From Heliopora coerulea (lineage: Eukaryota; Cnidaria; Anthozoa; Scleralcyonacea; Helioporidae): DNA of 64,000 nucleotides. A program made the translations under genes and the position numbers. The notes beneath the pieces were generated by a model. It made no database searches. It was not told where the DNA came from and saw only the letters and a program-made list of their open reading frames with translations. The DNA is taken from positions 1-64,000 of the forward strand of contig JASJOG010000675.1 of assembly GCA_030142905.1 (NCBI GenBank), given 5' to 3'. Below are positions 12,501 through 23,683 of the stretch, in pieces (positions within the stretch are counted from its first letter, which is position 1; each line of letters opens with the position of its first letter).

Positions 12501-15500
12501 ATATTTTAACAAAGGAGTAGATCTTTACATCGAAGCTTTGGCTCGACTAAACTATTTTTTGAAGGTAAGTTATTACTCACGTGACATTTTAATACATTTA
12601 CATGCACTTTTGGTGCTCACAGTTATGAAAGTGAAAATTAATTCCTCTGGAATATTGGGAAGTGTTATTTAATCGACTGTTTATGTCATAACTCAAACAG
12701 GGAAAAGGTTATCCTACCTGTACAATTTCAAAGCAACCGAGGAGCAGTTGAAAAAACGAGCTGAGATCGAGCCTTTTAACGAGCTTCGAGGTATTTTGAA
12801 ACAGGAAGAAGGGCCATTAACGAGTGTCTGAACTAGTTTCTGAAACAAACCATTAGCGTAGCCAAGGAACGAACCCCCACGACTGACTAGGTCTGTAGGT
12901 ACATCCAGTACATTTGTCAGTACATTAAGCGTGTCTGTCGCAGATTCCGTTCGCTTTGAATTATTAAAATAAATAATTGTTAAATAAGCTCCGGTGAAAG
13001 TTAAGTACTGGAAAGACGTTCAGTAGAAAATGCTCGTAAGGAATTCGGTTTTGTTTTTTCTTTACTGACAAAAATGATAGATCCAGTGAACCCTCAGCCT
13101 AGAATGGTTGTGGTATCGCCGTAATGGCTGAAAAAAAAGATATATTGGTATAAATCATAACTCACGTGATGTGCGCACTTTTGCGTTAAATCATTTTCGA
13201 AATTTAATACTGTTATACCTGCCAGAACTGACAAAGTAGAAATCATTTATTAATTTATCCAATTTCAAATTCTCCTGCCCTCGGTTTGGTTAATTATGAT
13301 TTTTCCTTAATATTTGTCGGTACGTTGCTAACATCTTGTCGGTAAATTTGTCTAACATTTCCCCTGGTGCACCCTACCACTTTCAAATTCCTGACTACGC
13401 GACTGAAACAAACCCGTAATTTCAAGAGAAAAGAGGGATAAAAGTTGGCCAAATTAATATAAAATTTTCCTCTAATTTTGAAATTTCTTTCACGGTGTTG
13501 ATTTCCTTCGTTGCTGGTTTATGAATTATCAGTGAACTTGAAAAAGATAAGAAAAACCTTGAATATTATTTGGATATGTGCTCAGTGTTTGGCAATTATG
13601 GCATAGATTTTAAAAATGCGTGATGTTGGTGTTTTTGTCTTTAAAGCCTGCCTTGTCCCTTCTAACATATAATGCGTTACTCAAACTGACTTTCGTATGC
13701 TGAAATTCTAATGTTTTTATTATATTTTACTGTAGTCGACAAACAGCAAAATGACAGTGGTAGCATTTCTAATTTTCCCGACTTCTACCAACAATTTTAA
13801 CGTAGATTCTCTGAAAGGCCAAGCTATCGCAAAACAACTGCAGTATGTATTGAATTTATCATTTCTAAAATCCATTTCCTGCCGACGACTTTACGAAGTA
13901 TAAGACACTAGGGTTCAAAGATGCTTTTTGAAGCTTGTTTCATTTTATATTATTATTTCAATCTTCATTCTTGTACGGTGGAAATGCAAGTACACGTTGC
14001 AGCTAAGTTGATGAACGGTGAAAATTCTATATTTTTGTGGAGAGTTGCAGGAAGGTTAAACTGCAAATTAAGATAATGAGTGAGCAATTTCGATAATTTC
14101 GCCTAAGACCTTCTTGAAGATGAAAATGTAGAAAAGATTGAAAAAACTAAGAAAGTTGCCGATAAAAACCTTAATAGTCTAAACTAGTTCTCTCTGTTGA
14201 GCTCAATGTTTCTCAGGATCATAGTTTTCAACTAAGTCCGATTCATACTAAGATGCCATTTAACCAGTTTCTCATGCAGTATTTCTAAAGTATGATGTTC
14301 GTGAAGTATTGTATCCAGACTATAAAGATGGCTGTCACTCGCACTGTACAGACATCATTCACCAATAACGACAACCTTTTTACCGCTCGTATTACATGAA
14401 ATGTTCATACCCAACAGACAATATTCTTGGCTTCAACCCAGAAAATAATGTTTCAACAACTGTCGTTTCATTTTTTAGAGATGTGGTGGATGAAATCCAG
14501 AATAAGATTGGCAAGAAGATATTTGAAAGTGCTCTTGGGTAAGAGATTGTTCCGAATATCATTGAGAGCTATGTCAAGTATGTTTGTTCGTTCTTCCTCG
14601 AATACAATTTCGAACCGGGTACGTAGCAGGAACTAACCATGGTGTGGTCGCTATTTGAAGACTACTGAATACAAGAAAGCGCTCGAAATGAGGTTTAGGA
14701 AAATTGTGGCGGCAATAAATTTGTAATTAATGTGCAGTTTTTAGTACAGATATCCCAGTTGGTATTAAAAGTATGAAAACGGTCAGAAGTCGAAAATAAG
14801 CATGAGTTAAATGTAATTTAAGCTTCTTGAAATTTGAGAAGTATTTGAGGAAAGCTCTAAAACCTCAAATTTTTCAACAACGTTTCCTCGTCTGCCCAGG
14901 ACCTTACGGAGGATGATCACTTACGGGAAGTGGCCGCTTATGTTCATACACTATTTGGTAGGGCAGCCATTATAATCATCATCATTATTTTCATTAGTGA
15001 TTTAAGTATCACAGTCATTGCCGTTATTATTCTTATCATTATCATAATCAGTACCATCATCATCATCAATCATAAATATATATCATTGTCATCGTCATCA
15101 ACATTGCCATATTCATCATCATCTTTAATTAAGTGTTCTAATTATTCTTTTTCAGAGGAAACATTCCCTCATCAGAGTCCTTACTCACTCCGAGTGATGT
15201 TATCAAACTTAAAAGATGTATATACTCTGGTCAGGTAAAGACTGAAACTGGCGTACTGTAAAATATGAAGCCTTCGTCAAATGCTTACAACACTACACTG
15301 TCGGTAAGATCAATATCAATGTTGAACGCAACTTGAACAAAAACTTGAAAGTGCTCAATATTCGTTCTGCATCGTTCAACGTGGGTAACCAATCGCGTTC
15401 AAAATCATTGAAGGTCGTTCAAGATCGTTCAACAACGTTTAACAACGTTCAACAATATTCAACATGGGTGAACCAACACCTTCAAGATCGTTCAAGATCG

Positions 15501-18500
15501 TTCAACGACGTTCAACAATATTGAACATGGGTGACTAAGCACGGTCAACATGTATGTTGCATGTAACAATGTTCGACAACTTGGAATGAAATGTTGAAAG
15601 TGTTTGGCCAAGGCTTTACATTTTGCTCAATCATTCAGTCACATTTCAGTTAAATATTTTAACAGTATTGTTACCAACCTTAAATTAATTAACTGGGAGA
15701 TCGATAAACTTCGTATGCCCATAATTTATTACTTCAGCTAGTGAAGTCGTTTTGATGTTTTTATCCCCCAATAATTTGAAATGGAAGCATTGTTGTTATC
15801 CCTTGTCTTGGCATGCGACGTTGTGAAGGCAACAAACATTTTCAATGGAAGTGAAAGGTAAACATCTAAAGATTATCCTGATAGTCGCCTTCCAGTTCTT
15901 GATAAAATCGTCGGAGTTTAGTTAGAATGAAAGTCTCAAGGCAATGGTGGTTGTGAAATGCTTAATCGAGGTAGTTTTTAACGCACTTACTTCCAGATGT
16001 CTCCATTTTCTTACTGCAATTGTCTGCCGTTGGCAAGAATTAAATTCTAAAGAGCTGCTTAGAAAGTGAAAGATGTCCTTACTCATTCGTCGTTCCCAGT
16101 GTCTTCTCGGATTTTTAGACATTTGGATAACACGAGCTAAAAGTCCGACCTTCTGTTTTAAACCTTTTCGTGCTTGAATTTTTTTTTATTTCATTTAGTT
16201 CTTTGTTCTCCTTTGTTTTTCCTTTTGTTTTTAATATCTCATTTTGTTCTATGTAGAGAAGTGCTCTTCCTCCAGTTGTCACCCACAATGTGATCAATGA
16301 TTCTACAGACCAAATATTGAACCACATTCGCCGTTGTCTGTTATTTAACCGTGACGAAGACAGAGTCAAGGTAATAAATTTAGAACAAATAAACTTCAGT
16401 TAAGGAATTACTTTACATTTGTTATTATACACTTTTGAGTGCATTACAGATTCGTTTGATAATAATTATGAATAAAAGACAAAAATCACTTTTATTGGGT
16501 ATATCATTTTAGCAAAAGTTATGTCAAACTTAGAAATATTCGCTCTCTCTTCATTCGCAAACAAGTCATATTTACCTTTCATTTCAATGAGCTCAACTCT
16601 CAATATGTGATACATATGAAGCGAGCAAAATGATCCCTTCCTCTCTGGTCCTCCCGTTTCCCGTTTATGCCCCTGAAGGGGACCGAGTGTCTCTAGAGTC
16701 CCACTTTCACCGATCTACCCGCTCACGCTCTTGACTTCTAGACACGTCATTTGTCTGCTGTATAGGCGTCGAAATTTCATCAGGTATAACTTTCATGTTT
16801 CCAGAGTTATAGAAACATTTGTAAAATCTGGTAAGAACTCGAAAAACCTTTGAAACCCTAGACCTTTGGATTAATGTTCCCATCGCCACATCTCTTAAAC
16901 TGCCTCCTGTGGGATGGCCCAAGAATTTTTAATAGGATGAGGCACTCTACAGGTTAGGAGACCCAGGACTTCCATGGAGGTGCGGAGTTGTTGTCCCCGG
17001 CAGTTACGTCACTGATCCTGCTTTATAATTCTTTAAGTTATAAACATCTTCATTCGTCCAATTTGCGCATCAGAAAAATGTATGTACACAAGTAATTTAT
17101 GAGATTCGAAAGATAAAAATGTTATGATTCTTAATTTTTCAAATTTAAGCATAGCATTATGTATGATATTATGGAGTGTATAGGTAGGGAGGGTACAACT
17201 AGAACGCTGTTCTTAAACGAAAATCAATGTTATGTATTTTAATAGATATTGAGCATGTTTTTGAGTAACTCTTGGAAGTTATGTCCTGTGTCATAACTAA
17301 AACTAACATCTACAAAAAAATAGTTTACAGCCTGCACTGCTCCCTGCTTTGCCCAATCAAATCGCATTCTTCTTGTAAATATTTGTGCACTATGATGAAG
17401 CGACTACTTGGCAGGGTCAGCCGAAGGGTCAGTAGGGTCAGTCAAATGGGTTGGAATGCAACGTGCAAGTTCATTCTAAAACATACTCATTTAAATTGCG
17501 GATTTGCATTTGTACTCAATTTTTGTTCATTTTGTGAATTAAGAAAACAATTTTACTTTTCAAATACTTGATGTAATATATCATGCACAAGAAGGAGTGT
17601 TTCATTTTGATGTTTGAGAAACGTGAGAGCTTGGATATATTAAGGTAGATGAACGATCTTCAAGCTCGATACTCAGATATCCAAACACCGAGAAGTGAGT
17701 TGAAAAGCGAGGCGAGTTTTTTAACCAACTTTTTAACCAATAAGCATAGTATTAACAAGAAAACAATTTGAAGAACAGAAACATTGAAACACTCAAGAAT
17801 TAGGACAGAAACTCTAAAAAAATGACACCTTCGTATTTATTTTCCTGCGAAGAAAGTCTGAACGATATAACAGCCAAAAATTTAAGGAGCTTTTTCCTTA
17901 GGTTATTTATTTTTTAATTCTATTTTCTCTTCCAGGTCGTTTTTCATCCGGAATTTTTGTCTTCTACTAATCCATTGATTGGTATGGAGTACGAGGAGTT
18001 TGTCCGGGGCTGTCACTTGGGCGTATTTCCTTCTTACTACGAACCTTGGGGCTACACACCAGGTATGGAAAATTACGAAAGGAAGACTTTATTTTGTCGG
18101 TGTGAGTGCGACAGTTAGGTAAACATCACTTTCACGGCAGAGATAACGTCAGGTTCACGTTTACCGTCCACCGTGAATACTTGAACTGTTTTTTGCGTAA
18201 GCTGTATTAAGGGCTGTTTTCACGTGTGATTCTGTGCCTTGCGATTGACATGTCGGAGTATGTGTTTAACTGACGAGAGCGTCGAGGATAAACTACAGCG
18301 AATCGTAACCGGATATCTTGCTGCATAGACTGCCTTGTGTTTATTACATACACCAGGATGACAATCGCAACGTGTAAAATAGCACACGTGTAACAGAGCC
18401 TTTACGTGAAAGCAAATTTTGGAGTGGTGATACTCCTACGTTTTGACCACCCAACCGGGACCAGTTGCGACATATACACTTCTTGGCCACTTGCTGGGTT

Positions 18501-21500
18501 TCCAACCTGCAAAACAGCGGGTTTAAGTTAGTGCTGTGCCAACTGAGCGAGAAAAGCCATTCCCAATAACATGCTTGGTCATGCCCTCTGTATTTAAAGC
18601 AATTATAATGCCGATGAAGTGGAGGGTGTATTGAAGGAATTGTGGGCATTTCCAATTGATAAGATTAAACGAGGTGTACATGTAGTAAAGGTAAGTCTCC
18701 AAATACCATCACTACCTCAACACAGAACTCGTGACCTTGCTCTCGGCAACGATCTTAGTTGCTCAATTGGCAGAGTACTTTGCTACAAGATACATTCACC
18801 GGTTGCAGGTTTCTTTGACAACTCAATTGTCCTCGGTTGAGTCTTAGAAACATAATATGGAACTCGAAAATTTTTCTTTTATTCTTAGCACAGACTCTAT
18901 TTTAGATCACAGCTGGTGTTTTTGTTTTTCATTTCCCTTTTCCCCTTTTGTTTTTTAATTCAATAATATTGTATTCCGACTACAAGTGGAGTACATGAAG
19001 GTACAAGACATGTATAAATAACTGGTGGTTTCTTGTTTTTCTTCCTATAGCAGCATCCTGTATTTTGATATGCTAGGTTCTTTTCTGGTAAAATAAAATA
19101 AATCTAAATTGCTTTTGGCTTTTAGCTGAATGTACTGTGATGGGAATTCCTTCCGTATCTACGAATTTATCAGGATTTGGTCGTTTTATGGCCGAGCACA
19201 TCGCCGACCCTTGTTCATATGGGATTTATCTCCTTGACAGGAGGTTTAAGAATGCAGAGGAGTCAATTTTGCAGTTAGCAGAGGTAGGTTGGAGATGGTT
19301 TGACAGTCCCGAAAAGCCACGTGTTCATTTGACGGAGGAATGTTTGAGGAGGTTTTATTGTTTGAAAGGGTAAAAAGTTCGTTTGACCGAGGTACATATA
19401 TGCTGGAAAATATTTGAGGATTCATGCAGTTGAGGCAATAGTACAATTGAAAGAAAGAACTGTCGTTGGCAGGTGTATATGTAAAGTTATATAACCTACA
19501 TACTGTATATGATCGTTGGTGACGTTTAGCAAAGAGTCAGTTAAACGGTCCTGAGCAATTAAGGGAAACTCTCCAATTTAGACGAAATAGACATGATACG
19601 GACCTGCGAGATAAAACGTTGTTAGATCTCCCAAAGGTTAAAAGTGCTATCAGTCAATCTACGTTCAAGTATGTCAGTGCGAAGGACTGGAACTGTTTAC
19701 CTTCTATTTTTAGAGATGACTTCTATTACTAGTTTTAAACGTTCTATTTATATGTATCTTTCAGAAAGTGATGAAGATTCACATATTCGTAGTTTATAGA
19801 ACAATTTAGGTTATCTTTTCAATTTTATTCAATTTTGTCACATAGGTAGTTATTTTATGTTTTATTAGCACTGTTCTCCCGTTATTACCATCTTCTATGC
19901 TGAAGGGATTTTTTTAACAGTATAAATAAGGAATTTATTATTATTATTATTCCAAAGAGTCTTTTACCCTTTATTGCTCGGGTTTCCCGGAGATCTTCCA
20001 TTGACGAGTAAAATCATCTGGCGTCAACCAGAGTAAAATTGATGAGTTGCCAAATGGTGACTGTAAACAATAAAAAGTTAAAATGACCAGCAAATCAGTA
20101 GAAATGGTTAAATCTTGCCAAAAGGTTCATGAATATCTTATTGAGGTCGATAAGTTATTTATCAATCTCTGAGGAGCAAAAAAATCTGCACCAACGATGA
20201 TATATTACTGCCCAGCAGCGAAGCAAAGGAGATTGGGGATGTTCAACCCCTTATTGCTTCCACAAACGTCAAAACAACTGCCCTAAAAGTCGTAAAGCAT
20301 TAGGATGTCGCAGATACTCAATCCTAAACCCGATCTTCGGAGAACTCTCTGCCTTCGCTCCAGTTCGAGGATCCTTCAGCATAAAAACCTGATTAAATTG
20401 AAATAGTTAAATCGTTGAATGGAGCGTTTTCTTATTTTATAATCTGTTGTAATTCGGACGACGAACTTTTAGAGGAAATTAAAAATGAACTTTTACACAA
20501 TTAAATTAAATGTGATTTTCTTCAAGTGTGAACCTTCCATATTTCGTTTTCAATCATTCTCAATGTTTGCGGAAAAAATGTTTGTAAACAAAATTATTTC
20601 TATAAATTGTTCTATTCGTTGAACACCTACACCCTCAAGTTGCCCTCCATCTACGTTCCATATATGGGTCCGTTTGGCATCGCTTAAAAACCACCTGTAC
20701 AAACGGTTTAACAAGTTCACTAAATTTAACTACGATTTAACAACGAAGCTGATGCAGGATTAAGCCAGACCTAAAAATTTTATACAACCGTCCCCCGATA
20801 GTTTACTAGTCCAGTGGGAACGACCGCACAGTTGACTGAGGTGTGAGAACGAAGAGTCAGACCACGAGTTTCCTCTGCTGAATAAAATCAGCCGGTATTC
20901 AGGATTTTTTGAAGATCTTTTCACTGAACTTTGCTAATTTTTCTTGCAGCACATGAAATCGTTTTGTTTATTGAGTCGTCGGCAAAGAATTATCCAGAGA
21001 AATCGAACTGAAAGGCTCAGCGAGTTACTAGACTGGAAAAGTCTTGGGAAGGTGAGGATTATTCATTGGCGAAGTGAGTAATGTCTGATTTCCAGTAGTT
21101 TGGGGATAACTGCCTTTCCATTATACAAAATCTGCGGACTTTATTCTTGATGGTTCTCAAACTTCTCGATGTCAAGAAACATGTCGTTTGGTTGGGTTAA
21201 TAATTTTGTGTTAAAATTAACTTGAATTGCGTTGGGAGAAACTTCATCCGATTTTCCGAAGGGTTTTGAATTAGAAATTTGCTTGGTGACTGAACTAATG
21301 TATAGTAGAATGATTTTAATGGTCGCCTGTTTGCTCTATGGAATGCCCTTCGATGCAAATGGCTGCGTATCTACTCTAATGACTGTCGACTGAATAAAAT
21401 GAATGTATTTTTACGTTAAGGAGTTTGAGGTTGGCGTCAGTGTTAGTATATTTTCTGGTAATGAACAGCAAAAGGTGTAATCTTAGGAAGAGTTTATGAA

Positions 21501-23683
21501 TGTTTAATGAAAAACTATCTCCCTAACTCTTTCCTATCCGTACCTGAGTTTTTAACTTTACTCTGGCAAACGCCAGACGAGTTTACTCGTCAAGGGTGCA
21601 CGTCTCAGAGAGGAAAGGGTTAAACTACATAGTGTTGCCCTTGATAAATGAAGCGTGAATGGCTAATAAATTCATTGAATAGAGTGGACTCAGTCAGAAA
21701 CTTACTGCGTGGTAACGACGTTACGGAAGTTCTTCGGACAGAATACGGGAAAGCCGACATCGGAAAATGGCTCGGGTGTTTAGCGACTTAACCGCAATGC
21801 CACTGACAATGAATCAGATGTTAGTTAACCATTGCAAATTACGTGATTGATGAAACTTATTACCTAAAAAACATTACGTACTCCTTGAATACTTCTTCCG
21901 AGTCTACAATGTCGTTCACGCTTGTGACATAACCATCAAACTGAAGAAAATATTGGTAAACAACGATAAAATGTGCTTGTCCTTTTGTTTGTGATTTTTT
22001 TAGGACATAAGTAGGACATAATCGTTGAATACGGTTTGTCATATTGTACAGCAAGTTTCTTGGCAAGAATTTTACGAAATATCGCACATTCTTTTTCCAT
22101 TGTTCCATTTGTGCCAAAAACTAGAGGTGTGAATACTCCGTGCTCTATTTCGATAACTCTTCAATTATACGCCCTCTTCTTCTCATTCTCAAGACGCAGC
22201 AAAATCTTCTCAGTGGCTTGGGATTTATTCGACACAGCATTCAAATGAGCTATTCTAATAACGAAAAATGCACATTGGCCTTGCCTGTAGAAACCCCTTG
22301 CTTGGCCGATCTCAAGTCAAACTCTTCTCCCGTAACTGGCTGTAAGTGTGGCTCTGCAGCAACGTCTTTACACACTTCAGATAATAAAGCCGCCTCCAAA
22401 TTTCTAAGATTATCGTGACGCGCGTGAATAAAGCCTCCTTGCAATCCATAGCGTGATTGGGATTGAACGATTTTCCGCGAGCACACCCACTTGGTAAATC
22501 GAGAATGTACTTGTCATATCTCAGGGCGAGGGCATCTCTGAATTCTTTATTTAAGGAAAATCCTTCATCTTCAAGAGGTGAAACATTTAACCATCCTGAA
22601 GTTCCTTTATCACATGGCAATGTGATTGTTCGAGACTGATTCGGTGTGAGTTGTTGATAAAGCGTGTCCGAAGCATTTCTTTCTCTTTGAGCTGTGATTA
22701 CGATTTAGTGAGCTCGCATTAACAATGGAACCAAGATGTGGAAGTTTGTTGAATGATTGTGAGATGAATGACTTTAGAGGATGATTGCTTACTTGGTCTT
22801 GGGGTATACATTTAACCTCTCACTTACCCTTCCACGTGTAAGCATTTTAAATCAGTGTATGCAAATTTATTTCTTCGTGTGCTATAGATTTCACAATTCC
22901 AGTAAAACATCTTTGATTGGCAGTAACGTTTTATTTTTTTTCACCTCATTTTCAGAATTACGTTAAAGCTAGATATAAGGCATTGTCCATAATTTGCCCT
23001 GAAAACTTTGAAGAACCCGACTCTGAAGATGAGGAACAGGTCTGTGCTGACTCCATATAACGTTCTTTCATAAGTTTACGAGCCAAGACAGTGCACTCTT
23101 AAACCAACAGTGATTAACCATTTTATTCAACACTTGACCTTTTAAATCTGTGGCTCCGTTCCGTTGGGTCTGGCACGAAAAGTTTGTGAGTGCTTGAGGG
23201 TGCTGTTTGAACTCTTGTTGGTTGTAATCAGTTGACAGGGAAAAAAAAAACTCCATTTGTGGGTTCGATCCGCGTCTGGGGCTCAAAAGTCGTTTTTTCT
23301 GAAGTTAGAGCTGGACAAACGTCCAACGAAGATGCATGAATACCTCTAAGCTACCACATTCAAAATATTAGTCTCATTGATCATATTTTGTGGTATAACA
23401 GATTAATGTACGACATTTTGCAAGGATTATATGACTCCTATTAGTGTGTCGAGTGACGTATTGTTGTACATTTTGGAATCCAACCTCGCATTTACTTTCT
23501 GCGAAGAAATTAAATTATGAGAGCAATTAATAGCGAGTAGTTAATGATCGTAGGTTTCATTCCTGGGATTTCTTTTAGTATTTTAGATTCCCTCGTCCTG
23601 GCTCCCTTCCTCCATCTCCTGCTCCATCCAGTTATGGCTCGGATGATGAAGAAGACGAACGACACAGATTGTTCAGTGAATAA
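575..23683 (+). CDS. GYS: Glycogen synthase, 19 exons, 5' end outside window
   Basis: GT3-family glycogen synthase, which transfers glucose from UDP-glucose to growing glycogen in the cytosol. Exons: 575-756, 1226-1264, 2470-2622, 7686-7871, 8854-8868, 9724-9853, 9929-9968, 11568-11645, 12102-12149, 12495-12564, 13736-13842, 14479-14538, 15156-15234, 16257-16370, 17936-18062, 19126-19283, 20950-21051, 22956-23039, 23579-23683. All have AG/GT borders and the phases join to one frame of 624 residues plus stop. Landmarks in order are [39 protein letters not shown], the catalytic-region [11 protein letters not shown], and the arginine cluster [15 protein letters not shown] that binds glucose-6-phosphate in animal enzymes. 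The residues before VGGIYT, about 30 in human enzymes, lie upstream of the window. The C-terminal tail is much shorter than in human GYS1. Identity is very secure; single exon borders are inferred by eye. Confidence 0.94.
880..1060. repeat. Copies of a dispersed 'GAGTAAAAT...CTGGC' coral-type repeat
   Basis: Two tandem-like copies of a short repeat whose core reads roughly ATAAAATTGTCTGGCATCAG followed by AGAGTAAAAT. The same core recurs on either strand near 19995-20040, 21555-21605, 24570-24615, 46525-46575, 51365-51420 and 52850-52880. It is noncoding, with AGTAAAAT-type ends around a CTGGC(G/A)T centre. I recognise it as a high-copy family type of coral genomes, which is an inference from memory. 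Confidence 0.55.
1854..2046. repeat. Imperfect palindrome related to the Penelope 3' end
   Basis: Two arms of about 70 bp (1854-1925 and 1977-2046) are inverted repeats of each other and share the outer motif GCTGGGCATTAGTATTT, or its complement. This is close to the 3' end of the Penelope-like element at 62535-62550. The centre, read on the minus strand, contains CGAAACGTTAG, which is also found in the ribozyme-like motif of that element. It looks like a decayed non-autonomous or solo-terminal-repeat copy. I found no target-site duplication. Confidence 0.45.
4028..4450 (+). repeat. 30-bp minisatellite, strongly diverged at its edges
   Basis: A repeated unit of about 30 bp, core CTTGTAACTGGAGACTGG followed by TTCACAGTGTGA, is clear in about seven copies at 4078-4290. 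It fades into more diverged units on both sides and resumes beyond the SINE dimer to about 5060. It lies in a glycogen synthase intron and has no coding potential I trust. Confidence 0.75.
4454..4838. mobile_element. Inverted head-to-head dimer of a tRNA-derived SINE, 14-bp TSD
   Basis: Two SINE units face each other. The left arm is on the minus strand and the right arm on the plus strand; the palindromic parts are about 4497-4643 and 4685-4837. The loop contains GCGACCTAAGCGGAAGCC. Each arm has a tRNA-like head (4538-4610 minus, 4720-4792 plus) and a shared body. The left arm keeps a tail of about 40 bp starting TTTGATGTTT that the right arm lacks. ACATTGTGTAGCTG occurs directly on both sides (4440-4453 and 4839-4852), a 14-bp target-site duplication, so the dimer entered as one unit. 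Its target was the 30-bp minisatellite. Confidence 0.85.
4720..4792 (+). other. tRNA-like cloverleaf heading the SINE
   Basis: The 73-nt segment folds as a tRNA. The acceptor strand GTCTCGG pairs with CTGGGGC using G-U pairs, the D-arm region is GCTCAATGGTTAGAGC, the anticodon stem is TCTAA/TCAGA around loop CCGGTCA, and the T-arm is GCGGGTTCGATCCCCGT. The A- and B-box-like promoter sequences are intact. The loop would give anticodon GGT but has C instead of the near-universal T33. With the repeat body that follows, this marks it as a SINE head rather than a working tRNA gene. A mirror copy lies at 4538-4610 on the minus strand. Confidence 0.75.
5673..7632. mobile_element. Non-autonomous TIR element containing a 152-bp tandem array
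   Basis: The ends are inverted: near 5675-5710 the sequence reads GTATTCATTGGCGAAGCT followed by a GGTCATGCT motif, and 7590-7632 carries the complement (TGACCAG...AGCTTCGCCACTGAATG). No transposase frame is visible inside. The right part (7495-7570) carries a GC-rich module, CCGGGGGAGCATGCTCC and then GCGCCTTCGGCGC, related to pieces at 24800-24880 and 32625-32665. The element lies in an intron of glycogen synthase. Confidence 0.55.
6312..6960 (+). repeat. About four copies of a 152-154-bp tandem repeat
   Basis: The anchor ACAAGTTG recurs at about 6475, 6629, 6781 and 6933. Each copy contains TATGAAGTGTCAG, GACATTTATGCATTCAG and TGATGTGGTTCATTA-like segments. Copies differ by scattered substitutions and small indels. 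The array sits inside the TIR element and gives only chance open frames. Confidence 0.8.
8656..8715. mobile_element. Short fold-back MITE
   Basis: An inverted pair, CCTCGTACCCAGG near the left and CCCTGGGTAGG near the right, encloses TTTCCGGAAGCGGAGATGAG. The unit is small, self-complementary and noncoding. Confidence 0.5.
8854..8868 (+). CDS. GYS: 15-nt micro-exon of glycogen synthase (FNIDK)
   Basis: This five-codon exon lies between CAG and GTAGGA and is in phase 0 on both sides. It restores the stretch matching human NFNVDKEAGE between exons 7686-7871 (ending NNLSN) and 9724-9853 (starting EAGDR). Without it the conserved protein lacks exactly five residues, so the exon is well supported although it is too short for ORF-based prediction. 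Confidence 0.9.
10495..10660. mobile_element. Palindromic MITE with AGTAATACCATGA ends
   Basis: The left arm (about 10495-10537) and right arm (about 10612-10653) are inverted copies containing GGAAATGAGTGATTAAATGT. The terminal motif AGTAATACCATGA also occurs alone near 10300 and 10657 and at 57866, so several related ends are scattered here. Noncoding. Confidence 0.65.
11151..11344. mobile_element. TIR MITE, about 194 bp
   Basis: The left end CTCATTTAAACGATACGATT and the right end ATCATATCGTGTAAATGAAC are inverted repeats. No open frame lies inside. It sits just upstream of exon 11568-11645. Confidence 0.6.
12851..13402. mobile_element. 552-bp non-autonomous transposon, copy 1, 11-bp TSD
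   Basis: The element runs from CATTAGCGTAGCC to GACTACGCGA (inverted ends) and is flanked by the direct repeat CTGAAACAAAC at 12840-12850 and 13403-13413. A second copy with the same ends and body lies at 31633-32956. Shared internal blocks include GATAGATCC and GTGCGCACTTTTGCGTTAAA. No transposase is visible. An 11-bp duplication is longer than the 8 bp typical of hAT elements, so the superfamily is open. Confidence 0.8.
14962..15120 (+). repeat. Imperfect (ATC)n tract
   Basis: Runs of ATC/ATT triplets lie just upstream of exon 15156-15234. The apparent isoleucine-rich frame through it is low-complexity translation, not a gene. Confidence 0.8.
15310..15600. repeat. GTTCAAC-type minisatellite
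   Basis: Many repeats of GTTCAACAACGTTCAACAAT and close variants, interspersed with AACATGGGTGA. The units are partly self-complementary around AATATT. It lies in a glycogen synthase intron. Confidence 0.7.
17606..17678 (-). mobile_element. SINE tail fragment
   Basis: It begins exactly at the family terminus TTTGATGTTTGAGAAAC and runs through GAACGATCTTCAAGCTC to ACTCAGA. The tRNA-like head is missing. It belongs to the same family as the dimers at 4454 and 46975. Confidence 0.8.
19560..19950 (+). mobile_element. LINE 3' fragment with reverse-transcriptase C-terminus
   Basis: The frame encodes [20 protein letters not shown], then SFKY-like and [10 protein letters not shown] segments. These match the conserved C-terminal end of CR1/L2-type LINE proteins (the 'YNTRH...LP..KT..G..SF.Y.GAK.WN.LP' pattern known from animals). 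It ends in a TTATTATTATTATT tail, as LINE 3' ends often do. The fragment is 5'-truncated and lies sense in an intron of glycogen synthase. Confidence 0.7.
21960..22712 (-). pseudogene. Decayed retroelement protein C-terminal domain
   Basis: Read on the minus strand, the region encodes [30 protein letters not shown] and [17 protein letters not shown]. After frame breaks come ENEKKRAYN and [15 protein letters not shown]. This order is typical of a C-terminal module I recall from many cnidarian and other animal retroelement proteins. Several frameshifts and stops show it is dead. It lies antisense in the glycogen synthase intron 21052-22955. The family attribution is from memory; the decay is directly visible. 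Confidence 0.65.
23255..23325 (+). mobile_element. Diverged SINE fragment (T-arm and body)
   Basis: GTGGGTTCGATCCGCGTCTG followed by GGGCTCA matches the T-arm and acceptor end of the SINE head. The next 40 bp align loosely with the SINE body. It follows a short A run and is older than the other copies. Confidence 0.55.
23579..23683 (+). CDS. GYS: Terminal exon of glycogen synthase: phospho-regulatory tail
   Basis: The exon encodes [19 protein letters not shown], then an acidic stretch and a stop after HRLFSE. Four serines are spaced exactly four apart (PGS, PPS, APS, YGS) and the last is followed by DDEE. This matches the known GSK3 relay (sites 3a, 3b, 3c, 4) primed by casein kinase 2 in vertebrate GYS1, with one step fewer. 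An AATAAA overlaps the stop codon at 23679-23684 and further AT-rich candidates follow near 23703, so the polyadenylation signal is plausible but not unique. Confidence 0.9.
   Translation, partial: YFRFPRPGSLPPSPAPSSYGSDDEEDERHRLFSE

Noticed and set aside
14930..15238. Ile/Ser-rich frame before a glycogen synthase exon
   Set aside because: Low-complexity ATC repeats; the real exon at 15156-15234 uses another frame.
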